Assembly (NCBI GenBank): GCA_009843525.1
Contig: VYDH01000030.1
Span: 167,775-231,774 of the forward strand
Direction: 5' to 3'
Source of the DNA: Acidimicrobiales bacterium
GTDB lineage: Bacteria > Actinomycetota > Acidimicrobiia > Acidimicrobiales > Poriferisodalaceae
Length of the DNA stretch: 64,000 nucleotides
In this document: positions 9,183 to 16,565 of the stretch, one piece after another
Position numbering within the stretch: position 1 is the stretch's first letter
How the letters are laid out: every line of letters starts with the position of its first letter
Made by a program: the position numbers and the translations under genes
Notes under the pieces: model-generated
Seen by the model: the letters and a program-made list of their open reading frames with translations, nothing else
The model's database searches: none
Told to the model about the DNA's origin: nothing

Positions 9183-10313
9183 TCACTCGTTCAGGATGCC
9201 GCTGGCCTCGATGATCTCGGTGGACCGGGCGAATCCCTCGCCGAGCGAGTCGAAGTCGATGCTTCCGACCTCTGGGCCGACGAGTGCGGGCAGGACATCG
9301 GCCGGAGCGACCCCTGCAGCCAGCGGGTACTCGAGGGTCTCGCTGCTGAAGTACTGCTGCACCGGTGCGCTCAGCAGGTAGGCGATGAAGTCGTTGGCTG
9401 CGGCCGTGTGCTCGCTGGCGGCCGTCACGGTGGCAGCGGTGATGATGAGCAGCGAGCCGATGTCGGAGCCGGCGAAGTCCCAGTTCGCGGCCCGGTGGCC
9501 GTCGCCGATGGCCTCGGCCACTTGGTACTGGTAGTAGTGGTTCACGAGGCCCATGTCGATCTCGCCGCGGCCGGCGGCCTCCACGATGGACCGGTTGTTG
9601 GGGTAGTAGCGGGCGTCGTTGGCCACCATGCCGTCGAGCCAGTGCGTGACCGCGTCGTCGCCGTGCTGGTGGCGGAAGACCGTGAACCAGTCCACGAAGG
9701 AGCCGTTGGTGGCCGGGATCGCCACCCGGCCGCGGTAGCGCTCGTCGGTGAGGTCGAAGACCGACGCCGGCAGCTCGTCGCCGGCGACGTTGTCGAGGTT
9801 GTAGACGAGCACGCGCTTGCGACCGGTGAACCCGACCCAGGTGCGAGTGCCGGAACGGTTCTCGCCGTCGACGAGATCGGCGACGCTTGCGTCGACGTTG
9901 CCGAGCAGGCCCTTGTTCTCCAGGAAGCCCACGGGTCCGGGCGAGCGAGACAGGAACACGTCAGCGCTGGTGCGGTCGCCTTCTTCGGCCAGCAGCAGCG
10001 CCAGGTCGGTCGAGGCGCCCCAGCGGACTGCCACATCAACGCCGGTCTCGCACTCGAACGCGTCCAGCACGGGCTGGATCAGGTTCTCGGTGCGACCGGA
10101 ATAGACGGTGAGCTGCCGTTCACCGGCATCGGCGCATTCACCGTCGTAGATCGCCGCCGCAGGGCCTTCCAGCGTGCGCGCAGACCCGCAAGCGCTGGCG
10201 ATCAGGGCGGCGCTGGTGGCGAGCACCGCCAGGCGGGTCAATCGTCTGCGCCGACTCGACGGCCGAGGCGCAGACGGAGGCGGCGGGGCGGAGGGGATTG
10301 GTGGCGTGAGCAT
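9183..10313 (-). CDS. Iron ABC transporter substrate-binding lipoprotein (FbpA type)
   Basis: A 376-residue class II periplasmic-type binding protein. A proline-rich N-terminus and an Arg cluster precede a hydrophobic segment and lipobox IASAC, with Cys42 as lipid anchor. The mature part opens with QLTVYSGRTENLIQPVLDAFE, typical of ferric-binding FbpA/FutA proteins, and LVNHYYQYQ contains the paired tyrosines that bind Fe(III) in this family. It is followed by the matching permease. The leader upstream holds a possible metal-regulator dyad at 10343-10361 and a structured RNA-like region, so regulation by metal or RNA is worth testing. Confidence 0.9.
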   Translation of the reverse strand: MLTPPIPSAPPPPSAPRPSSRRRRLTRLAVLATSAALIASACGSARTLEGPAAAIYDGECADAGERQLTVYSGRTENLIQPVLDAFECETGVDVAVRWGASTDLALLLAEEGDRTSADVFLSRSPGPVGFLENKGLLGNVDASVADLVDGENRSGTRTWVGFTGRKRVLVYNLDNVAGDELPASVFDLTDERYRGRVAIPATNGSFVDWFTVFRHQHGDDAVTHWLDGMVANDARYYPNNRSIVEAAGRGEIDMGLVNHYYQYQVAEAIGDGHRAANWDFAGSDIGSLLIITAATVTAASEHTAAANDFIAYLLSAPVQQYFSSETLEYPLAAGVAPADVLPALVGPEVGSIDFDSLGEGFARSTEIIEASGILNE

Positions 10314-10342
10314 GGCGCCGCACTATAGCCACAGTTTCCGAA

Positions 10343-10361
10343 GATTGTAAAGTTCACCTAA
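10343..10361 (-). promoter_or_regulatory. Possible iron-regulator (DtxR/IdeR-like) site
   Basis: On the minus strand TTAGGTGAACTTTACAATC lies about 30 bases before the FbpA start. It begins with the TTAGGT half of the classical DtxR/IdeR box and contains the imperfect dyad GTGAACTTTAC; by eye roughly 11 of 19 positions fit the usual consensus. It is weak on sequence but is placed upstream of an iron transporter and is AT-rich against its surroundings. Confidence 0.3.
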
Positions 10362-10449
10362 CGAACGATGTGGAGCACCCTGTTCAGATCGCCAGTGCCA
10401 TGGGCGGAGAATCGGTTTGTGTAGCGTGGAGGCGTGGCCCTAGGGTCAC

Positions 10450-10521
10450 TGGTGGATCTCGACGGAATCGAACCGTCCGAGGAGGGCTATCACACCGGCT
10501 CGGCGCACCAGCGCGAGACCC
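10450..10521 (-). ncRNA. tRNA-like structure with CCA end, no anticodon arm
   Basis: Read on the minus strand, 10521-10515 (GGGTCTC) pairs with 10460-10454 (GAGATCC) as a 7-bp acceptor stem including a G3:U70 wobble, followed by discriminator A and encoded CCA. A perfect T-arm, GACGG-TTCGATT-CCGTC, occupies 10477-10461. Between them are a GCGC-TGGT-GCGC hairpin and a CGAG/CTCG stem enclosing 17 bases; no 5-bp anticodon arm can be drawn. Total length is 72, slightly short for a tRNA. G3:U70 with A73 is the alanine identity element used by tRNA-Ala and tmRNA. It could be a degenerate tRNA, a tRNA-like regulatory RNA, or an attachment-site relic. Confidence 0.4.
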
Positions 10522-10555
10522 ACGAGAGCCGCACTCTTCGGGGTGCGGCTCTCGT
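10522..10555 (-). terminator. 13-bp perfect hairpin beside the tRNA-like structure
   Basis: ACGAGAGCCGCAC pairs perfectly with GTGCGGCTCTCGT around an 8-base loop. It lies 44 bases after the stop of the SDR gene ending at 10599 and directly abuts the tRNA-like fold. It may terminate the SDR transcript, although no T-run follows, or form part of a larger structured RNA in the iron-transporter leader. Confidence 0.5.
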
Positions 10556-10598
10556 CATGCTGGCAGGCCCAACTTCGTTGGCTCTCATTATTTTTCGT

Positions 10599-11585
10599 TC
10601 AGGCGAAGCGCAGGGGATCGGCGGCGCTCCAGTCGACGGGCTGCTCGTCGAGGTTGAGCGCGAGCTGGTGCCAGACCAGCTCGACCGCCGGCGGACCCAC
10701 CGGGTCGGTCTCGGCGGCAGCGTTCACCATCAGCTCGTACATGGCGCCGTCGGTCTCGTCGGTGGGTCGAGACAGCAACTCCATGAACGCCTCGGCCATC
10801 TCGCAGGGCTCCAGCATCCGTGGCTGCCAGCGCCCGAAGACCCGCTCGTTGCCGGCGTACTCGTTGGTCATGCCGGTGCGCACGAACGGCAGCAGCAGCG
10901 TGAAGCAGGTGACGAGGTCGGCGCTGCGGCCCAGGTTCACCTTGAGCACCTTGGGAAGCTGCAGCACGGCCCAGTTGCTGAGCGCGTAGCCGGGCACTGC
11001 CGGGCCCGGATCGACGGCTTGTCGCGATGACACGTACACAATCTGCGCCTGCTCGCCTGCATACACCGCCTCGCCCGCCCACAGGTGGGTCGATGCCAGG
11101 AAGCCGTCGACCTTGGTGTCGAGCACCAACCGTGACTGCTCCAGGTTCTCGATGAAGGCCTGGCGCACCCGGGCCCGCCTCAGCGATGAGGACTCGCCCT
11201 CGACTGGCCGCAGGGTGCGGCCGAGGTTGTAGCCGGACTCGGTCAGCCCGGAGTTGCAGATCACCAGATTCGGCGGCAGGCCGCCCATCTGGTCGATGAC
11301 GTAGCTGCGGATGGCCCACAGGTCTCGCAGGTTGGTGACGTCGGCCTGCACGGGGAAGGCATGCACGCCCTCGTCGCGCAGGCGATCGACCAGGTCGAAC
11401 CCGTCTTCGTAGCTGCGATGGAAGTGAATGCCAACGCTCTCAGCACCATTGAGACCAGTGCTGAGTGCCATCGCCTGGCCGATGCCGCCGTCCTTGCCGG
11501 CACCGGTGATGAGCACGCGTCTGCCCTCTACGCCGCCGCGCAGCGCATCGAAGCGGAACCTGTCGGTGGGCGCGGTGTACGTCAT
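10599..11585 (-). CDS. SDR family oxidoreductase with YxxxN active site
   Basis: A 328-residue extended SDR-like protein. The cofactor motif is TGAGKDGGIGQ, a variant glycine-rich loop with insertion, near residues 26-36; VYVSSRQAV supplies the catalytic Ser and GYALSN the Tyr, but the Lys of YxxxK is Asn. NLVICNSG replaces the usual NNAG. The ATG at 11585 was selected because GAGGAGCAACGCC precedes it; the frame remains open further upstream without family-like sequence. An unusual C-terminal third follows. It stands alone between the enoyl-CoA hydratase gene and the structured leader at 10450-10555. Whether it still catalyses hydride transfer is uncertain. Confidence 0.82.
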   Translation of the reverse strand: MTYTAPTDRFRFDALRGGVEGRRVLITGAGKDGGIGQAMALSTGLNGAESVGIHFHRSYEDGFDLVDRLRDEGVHAFPVQADVTNLRDLWAIRSYVIDQMGGLPPNLVICNSGLTESGYNLGRTLRPVEGESSSLRRARVRQAFIENLEQSRLVLDTKVDGFLASTHLWAGEAVYAGEQAQIVYVSSRQAVDPGPAVPGYALSNWAVLQLPKVLKVNLGRSADLVTCFTLLLPFVRTGMTNEYAGNERVFGRWQPRMLEPCEMAEAFMELLSRPTDETDGAMYELMVNAAAETDPVGPPAVELVWHQLALNLDEQPVDWSAADPLRFA

Positions 11586-11712
11586 GGCGTTGCTCCTCGT
11601 TGAGCGACGGGCTGATGTGTCGGAATCTGCCAGTTGAGCTCCCGGCCGGACGGCCGGTGCCGACCGCGAGTCTGCCCTACGCCAAGACCGGGGAAGTACG
11701 CCTTTGGCCCGG

Positions 11713-12471
11713 CTAGCGGCCGGTCCAGACCGGGTCGCGCTTCTCGACGAACGCCCGCGGGCCCTCCAGGAAGTCCTCGGTGCCGAGGATGTTGCGGAAG
11801 TGATCCTTGGTGATCTCCCAGCCGTCATCCTCGGAGCGGGCATGACTCTCCAGCACCACGGCGCGGCTCTCGCGCACGGCCTTGGGAGCATTCGCGATGA
11901 TCCGATCGGCGAGTGCCATCGCGGCGGGCACCACCTCGCCCTCGGCGGCCATCTCGTTGACCAGGCCGAGCTGGTACGCCCGCTCGGCCGAGATCGGGTC
12001 GCCCGTCATGGCCAGCTCCAGCGCCACGTTGCGGCCCACCACCTGCGGCAGGCGGAACAGCCCGCCCGCGGCGGCCACGAGCGACCGCTTCACCTCGGGA
12101 ATGCCGAAGCGGGCCCGGGGCGAGGCCACCACCAGGTCGCACGACAGCACGATCTCGAGGCCGCCCGCCAGCGCGGCGCCGTCCACTGCGGCGATCAGCG
12201 GCTTGGTGCGGGGGTAGCGGGCCAGGCCGGCGAAACCGCCCTTTTCTGTCTCGATGGGTTTCTTGGCGGCGACCGACTTCAGGTCGGCCCCGGCGCTGAA
12301 CACCGTGCCGGTGCCGGCCAGGATGCCGACCCACACTTCGGGATCGGCCTCGAAGGTGTCGAGATGGGCTTCCATCTCCGATGACACCTCGTGGCTGATG
12401 GCATTGCGGGCTTCGGGCCGGTTCAGCGTGAAGATCGCCACCCGCCCCTGGACTTCGTAATCAACGACCAT
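11713..12471 (-). CDS. Enoyl-CoA hydratase/isomerase family protein
   Basis: A 252-residue crotonase-fold enzyme. The CoA oxyanion-hole segments are FSAGADLKSVA (about 58-68) and the GxAxGGG-type loop GAALAGGLEIVLSCD (about 98-112). The first catalytic Glu position after the loop is filled in PEVKRSL, while the second Glu of classical hydratases is replaced in the segment LVAAAGGLFRLPQ, so the exact reaction (hydration, isomerisation or other) is open. Length is normal. The stop lies 127 bases before the SDR start at 11585; glpD ends 58 bases upstream on the same strand. Confidence 0.88.
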   Translation of the reverse strand: MVVDYEVQGRVAIFTLNRPEARNAISHEVSSEMEAHLDTFEADPEVWVGILAGTGTVFSAGADLKSVAAKKPIETEKGGFAGLARYPRTKPLIAAVDGAALAGGLEIVLSCDLVVASPRARFGIPEVKRSLVAAAGGLFRLPQVVGRNVALELAMTGDPISAERAYQLGLVNEMAAEGEVVPAAMALADRIIANAPKAVRESRAVVLESHARSEDDGWEITKDHFRNILGTEDFLEGPRAFVEKRDPVWTGR

Positions 12472-12500
12472 CGGGCCAATCTAAAGAGTGGTGCAGCTAA

Positions 12501-12524
12501 GTGCGCCCGCTGTGGAGGCGGCAG
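12501..12524. repeat. Half copy of the palindromic element
   Basis: GTGCGCCCG followed by CTGTGGAGGCGGCAG matches the left arm and left flank of the element at 16461-16538, but the right arm is absent. It lies between the glpD stop and the enoyl-CoA hydratase start, so it looks like a solo arm or a decayed copy. Confidence 0.6.
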
Positions 12525-12529
12525 GTTGC

Positions 12530-14374
12530 TCAGCGGCGGATGTCGGGGGCGCCTAGGCGGGCTGCATCGGCGGTCTGGTCGTCGGGCCGGGTCTGGCTGT
12601 CGCGCTCGGCCTCCACTCGTGCGTGGTAGTGCCACACCTCGCGCTCGACGGCCTCGGGAGTCCAGCCGAGCTCGGCGCCCATCAGTTCGGCCGTGTCCTG
12701 CGCGGCGTCGACGCCCCGGTCCCACGACTCCACTGACAGTCGCGTCCGCCGGGTCAGCACGTCATCGAGATGCAGTGCCCCCTCATGGCGCACTGCGTGG
12801 ACCACCTCGGCACGCAGGTACGGCAGTCCCTCGGCCAGGGGCCGGCCCAGGTCGGGCTGGGCGGCGATCAACTCGAGCACCTCGTCGATCCGGTCACCGT
12901 GGCGGTCGAGCAGGTGCGCGGCCGTGGCGCGGCTCAGGCCCACCCGGGCACCGAGCTCGTCGTGACGCCGTCGCCGCTCCTCGTAGCCATCGGCACCCAC
13001 GAGCGGCGTGACCAGCGTGGCGGATCGGCGCGCGGCAGCGTCACGGCGGCGGCCGGGGAGCCGAGGCGCCGTGTGGCCCCGCGCCTCCCACACCTCGCCG
13101 AGCGCCAGCTCGACCGTGTCGGCCGCCATCACCCGGTAGGTCGTGTACTTGCCGCCCGCAACCGAGACCAGTCCCGGCGCCACCCGGGTGATCGCATGCT
13201 CGCGGCTCAGCTTGGCCGACTGCTCAGCCGAGTCGGGGGCATCGCCGGCCACCAGCGGGCGCAGGCCGGCATAGACGCCGCAGATGTCGTCGCGGCTGAT
13301 CGGGCGGGCCAGCACACTGTTGAGGCGTTCGAGCAGCAGGTCGATGTCGGCGCTGCTGGCGGCGGGGTGGGCGTAGTCGAGATCCCAGTCGCTGTCGGTG
13401 GTGCCGATGATCCAGCGCTCGCCCCAGGGCACCACGAACAGCACGCTGGGAGGCGTGGGAACGATGAGCCCGCACTGCAGGTCGATCCGATCCCGCGGCA
13501 CCAGCAGGTGGATTCCCTTCGATGCACGGATCCGGGTGCGGGACCCGTCGGGGGACTGGGCGCCACGGTCGGCAAGCTGCTCGATCTGGCTCGTCCACAC
13601 GCCGGTGGCGTTGATCACCGCGTCGGCGTCGAGCTTGAAGGTGCTACCGGTCTCGCCGCAGTGCGCGATGACCCCGCGGACGGCACCGTCGGCAACCACC
13701 AGCTCCTGCACGCGGGTGGAGGTGAGGATGCGTGCACCATGGGCGGCAGCAGTGCGGGCGATGGCCACCACCAGTCGGGCGTCGTCGGTCTGGCCGTCCC
13801 AATAGGTGATGGCGCCCCGCACGACACCGGCGTCGAGGCCGGGTGCCAGGCGATGGGTGCCGCGCTTGCCGAGGTGCCGGTGCGAGCCATGGGCGTGGAG
13901 CCCCCGACCGGCCATCGCGCTGTACAGCGCGATGCCGAGCCCGGTGCGCAGCCGTTCCCGCCAGCCCCGCCGGATCGGGTACAGGAACTGGACGGGGCGC
14001 ACGAGGTGCGGCGCCAGCCGGCCCAGCAGCAGGCGGCGCTCGGTGAGCGACTCGCGCACCAGGCCGAACTCGAGGCGTTGCAGGTAGCGCAGGCCCCCGT
14101 GTATCAGCTTCGATGAACGGCTCGAGGTGCCCGACGCCAGGTCACGCTGCTCCAGCAGGGCCACGCTGTGACCGCGCAGCGCCAAGTCGAGCGCGCAGCC
14201 GGCTCCGGTGACACCGCCGCCGATGACCACCACGTCGACGCCGCCGTCACCCTGCTCGCCGCTGAGCTCGTCGAGCCACGCAGCACGCTGCGCCGGCCCC
14301 AGCCGGCTGTCACCGGCAGCGTCGGACTCTCGTGACTCAGCCTTGCCGTCGCCGGTCACGGCAGGTTCATTCAC
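12530..14374 (-). CDS. glpD: FAD-dependent glycerol-3-phosphate dehydrogenase
   Basis: A 614-residue aerobic GlpD-type enzyme that oxidises sn-glycerol 3-phosphate to dihydroxyacetone phosphate at the membrane face and feeds quinones. The FAD Rossmann motif GGGVTGAG is at 52-59, followed by ASGTSSRSSKLIHGGLRYL, the diagnostic GlpD signature. LLVPRDRIDLQCGL and GERWIIGTTDSDWD mark the substrate domain, and VSVAGGKYTTYRVMA is the C-terminal FAD contact. The alpha-helical C-terminal domain is complete. It is on the same strand as the class II aldolase, 32 bases downstream. Its closeness to a sugar/glycoside operon suggests it uses glycerol released from glycosides, but this is inference. Confidence 0.94.
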   Translation of the reverse strand: MNEPAVTGDGKAESRESDAAGDSRLGPAQRAAWLDELSGEQGDGGVDVVVIGGGVTGAGCALDLALRGHSVALLEQRDLASGTSSRSSKLIHGGLRYLQRLEFGLVRESLTERRLLLGRLAPHLVRPVQFLYPIRRGWRERLRTGLGIALYSAMAGRGLHAHGSHRHLGKRGTHRLAPGLDAGVVRGAITYWDGQTDDARLVVAIARTAAAHGARILTSTRVQELVVADGAVRGVIAHCGETGSTFKLDADAVINATGVWTSQIEQLADRGAQSPDGSRTRIRASKGIHLLVPRDRIDLQCGLIVPTPPSVLFVVPWGERWIIGTTDSDWDLDYAHPAASSADIDLLLERLNSVLARPISRDDICGVYAGLRPLVAGDAPDSAEQSAKLSREHAITRVAPGLVSVAGGKYTTYRVMAADTVELALGEVWEARGHTAPRLPGRRRDAAARRSATLVTPLVGADGYEERRRRHDELGARVGLSRATAAHLLDRHGDRIDEVLELIAAQPDLGRPLAEGLPYLRAEVVHAVRHEGALHLDDVLTRRTRLSVESWDRGVDAAQDTAELMGAELGWTPEAVEREVWHYHARVEAERDSQTRPDDQTADAARLGAPDIRR

Positions 14375-14406
14375 TGTTCAGCCGCTCTGCGAAATGCCCG
14401 CCCTGC

Positions 14407-15168
14407 TTAGGCGAACTCGTGGGGCAGGTGGCGGCGGGCCGCCCAGCCGAACAGGATCCAGCCGAAGTCGCCCTCAGTGAGGTTGCGCTGCGCGATGCGT
14501 GCCTCCTCGGCGGAGATCGGGATGCCGCGGGTGGCCTTCATCTGCACTTCAGCCACGCGTTCCGCGAGCACGAACCAGCCCACCGCGTCGGCCGGGCTGG
14601 CTCCCACCGTGAGCAGCCCGTGGTTGGCAAGAATCACCGTGCGGCAGTCGCCGAGGGCAGCGGCGATGCGCTTGCCGCCGTCGGTGGAGAGGACCTGCAC
14701 TTCCCCGTCGTCGAAGAGTGCGTGGTCTTCGAAGAAGCAGGTCGCCTCCTGGTTGATCGGTTCGATCATCCGCCGTTCAGCCGAGAACGGCGTGCCCCAC
14801 TGGGTGTGGGTATGGGCAGCGGCGCCGATGTCGGGCCGGGCCTCGTGGATGGGGTGATGTATGTGGTAGGCGGCGTTGTTGATGGTTGCAGGCCTGCCTT
14901 GCTGGTCGGCGGCGGTGCCGTCGGGCGCCAGCAGCACGAGGTCGTCGACCGTCGCTCGTTCGAAAGGCACGCCGTACCGCAGCAGCCACATGTGGTCCGG
15001 CTGCAGCGGGTCGCGGCAGGTGATGTGGCCGTCGCCCAACTCGCCCCAGCGGAGCGTTCCGAACAGGCGGTATGCCTGGGCCAGGTCGGCCAGCAGGCGG
15101 GAGCGCTCGGCGTGCGGGTCGGTCTCGAACGGCTCGGCGGTCTCGGTGGCAGGGTCGCAAGCATTCAC
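14407..15168 (-). CDS. Class II aldolase/adducin family protein
   Basis: A 253-residue protein of the class II aldolase/adducin fold, the family of fuculose-1-phosphate and ribulose-5-phosphate epimerase-like enzymes. Zn-ligand candidates are His119 and His121 in AAHTHTQWG and His183 in NHGLLTVG; the usual acid Glu region is RMIEPINQEA. GDGHITCRDP and LRYGVPFE are typical N-terminal segments. Some relatives are decarboxylases or dehydratases rather than aldolases, so the reaction is not fixed. It precedes glpD by 32 bases and is divergent from the ABC ATPase gene, with a repressor-like site between them. Confidence 0.85.
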   Translation of the reverse strand: MNACDPATETAEPFETDPHAERSRLLADLAQAYRLFGTLRWGELGDGHITCRDPLQPDHMWLLRYGVPFERATVDDLVLLAPDGTAADQQGRPATINNAAYHIHHPIHEARPDIGAAAHTHTQWGTPFSAERRMIEPINQEATCFFEDHALFDDGEVQVLSTDGGKRIAAALGDCRTVILANHGLLTVGASPADAVGWFVLAERVAEVQMKATRGIPISAEEARIAQRNLTEGDFGWILFGWAARRHLPHEFA

Positions 15169-15207
15169 TCCGCGAATTCTGCCACGCCCGCGGTGCGCCG
15201 GATACGT

Positions 15208-15223
15208 CCGTAATCGCTTGCGG
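15208..15223. promoter_or_regulatory. Degenerate LacI-type operator upstream of ABC ATPase
   Basis: CCGTAATCGCTTGCGG fits 11 of the 14 fixed positions of YTGCAAnCGnTTGCAG, the pattern defined by the two stronger sites at 24068-24083 and 26952-26967. It is 45 bases before the ATG at 15269, the same spacing as at the other sites. It could serve the divergent aldolase gene as well. Confidence 0.5.
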
Positions 15224-15268
15224 ACTAGCCTCGGCTACGCAGGACTGTGCGCCTGAAATGGGGGTCTC

Positions 15269-16450
15269 ATGGCAACGGTCACCCTCGACCGGCTGACGAA
15301 GAAGTACCCGAACGGGTTCGTCGCCGTCACCGACCTGAACATCGACATCTCCGACGGCGAGTTCCTCGTGCTGGTCGGGCCGTCGGGCTGCGGCAAGTCG
15401 ACGGCGCTGCGGATGGTGGCCGGTCTCGAGGAGATCAGCGACGGGGAGCTGCTGATCGGCAGCGAGCGCATGAACGACGTGGAGCCCAAGGACCGCAACA
15501 TCGCCATGGTGTTCCAGAGCTATGCGCTGTATCCCCACCTCGACGTGGCCCGCAACATCGGCTTCCCCCTGAAGCTGGCGGGCGTCCCCAAGGCGGAAAT
15601 CACCGAGCGGGTGCGCACCGCCGCACGCCTGCTCGAGCTGGAGCCGCTGCTGGGCAACAAGCCGGCGCAACTGTCGGGTGGCCAGCGCCAGCGCGTGGCG
15701 ATGGGCAGGGCCATCGTGCGTGACCCGGCGGTGTTCCTCATGGACGAGCCGCTGTCGAACCTCGATGCCAAGCTGCGGGTGCAGATGCGCGCCGAGATCA
15801 CGGCCCTGCAGCACCGGCTGGGCGCCACCACCATCTACGTCACGCACGACCAGGTCGAGGCCATGACCATGGGCGACCGCGTGGCGGTGCTCAAGGACGG
15901 GCTGCTGCAGCAGGTGGATGACCCGACCGACCTGTACGAGCGGCCCGACAACCTGTTCGTGGCCGGCTTCATCGGCGCTCCTGCGATGAACCTGCGCATG
16001 GCCCGACTCAGCTCGGGCTCCGGCTCACATGAAGACGGCGGCGGCTGGCAACTGCAGCTCGGCTCGCAGGTGCTGGATCTGCCCGGGCGCGTGCTCGACG
16101 CGAGACCGGCGCTGAGCGCCTACGACGGCGCTGACGTCGTGGTCGGCATCCGGCCCGAGGCATTTGAAGACGTCTCGGTCGCGACCGGCGAGGAAGCTGG
16201 ACCGCGCCTGCGGGCGACGGTGTCACTGACCGAAGCGCTGGGCTCGGACCTGCTGCTGCACTTCCCGCTCGACGCACCCTCGGTGGAGGCGGGCGATCCC
16301 GACGCGCTCGAAGGCATCGAGGACCGCATGGTGATCGCCCGGGTGCATCCTCGCAGCAGCGCCCGGCCCGGCTCGACTGTCGAGCTCAACGTGGAAATGG
16401 ACGGCCTGCACTTCTTCGATCCGCAGACCGAAGCCGCCATCCGCTCCTGA
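15269..16450 (+). CDS. Sugar ABC transporter ATP-binding protein (MsiK/UgpC type)
   Basis: A 393-residue ATPase of the MalK/MsiK/UgpC class that energises carbohydrate uptake from the cytoplasmic face. Walker A GPSGCGKST is at 37-45, the Q-loop at MVFQSYALYPH, signature LSGGQRQR at 135-142, Walker B VFLMDEP at 155-161, and the switch His in YVTHDQ. A C-terminal OB-fold (TOBE-like) region follows from about 240. GGGGGTCTC precedes the ATG as ribosome site. In actinobacteria one MsiK serves several binding-protein/permease sets; here it most likely works with the permeases at 19769-22388, which have no ATPase of their own. Confidence 0.93.
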   Translation: MATVTLDRLTKKYPNGFVAVTDLNIDISDGEFLVLVGPSGCGKSTALRMVAGLEEISDGELLIGSERMNDVEPKDRNIAMVFQSYALYPHLDVARNIGFPLKLAGVPKAEITERVRTAARLLELEPLLGNKPAQLSGGQRQRVAMGRAIVRDPAVFLMDEPLSNLDAKLRVQMRAEITALQHRLGATTIYVTHDQVEAMTMGDRVAVLKDGLLQQVDDPTDLYERPDNLFVAGFIGAPAMNLRMARLSSGSGSHEDGGGWQLQLGSQVLDLPGRVLDARPALSAYDGADVVVGIRPEAFEDVSVATGEEAGPRLRATVSLTEALGSDLLLHFPLDAPSVEAGDPDALEGIEDRMVIARVHPRSSARPGSTVELNVEMDGLHFFDPQTEAAIRS

Positions 16451-16460
16451 GGTGCGCCCG

Positions 16461-16538
16461 CTGCGGAGGCGGCAGAACCCTCTGCGACCAGCGATCCAGC
16501 AGGTCGCAACGTCGCAGAGCCTCCTGCCGCCTCCACAG
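16461..16538. repeat. 78-bp palindromic intergenic element, copy A
   Basis: CTGCGGAGGCGGCAG at the left pairs with CTGCCGCCTCCACAG at the right, and inner CTCTGCGAC pairs with GTCGCAGAG, enclosing a 22-base loop. A second copy of the same length at 36066-36143 differs at only six positions. Copy A sits between convergent genes (ABC ATPase and the flavin monooxygenase) where a bidirectional terminator would be expected. It has no coding content. Confidence 0.8.
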
Positions 16539-16565
16539 CTATGGCATCTGCGCCTTCCTGCGCGC

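Noticed and set aside
8451..10328. 625-residue forward frame across the iron transporter
   Set aside because: Repetitive Gln/Gly/Arg composition without domains; antisense shadow of permease and binding-protein genes.
10450..10521. tRNA-Sec (selC) to serve the selenoprotein
   Set aside because: Too short, no UCA anticodon, no long variable arm, and 7-bp acceptor stem; a Sec tRNA must lie elsewhere.
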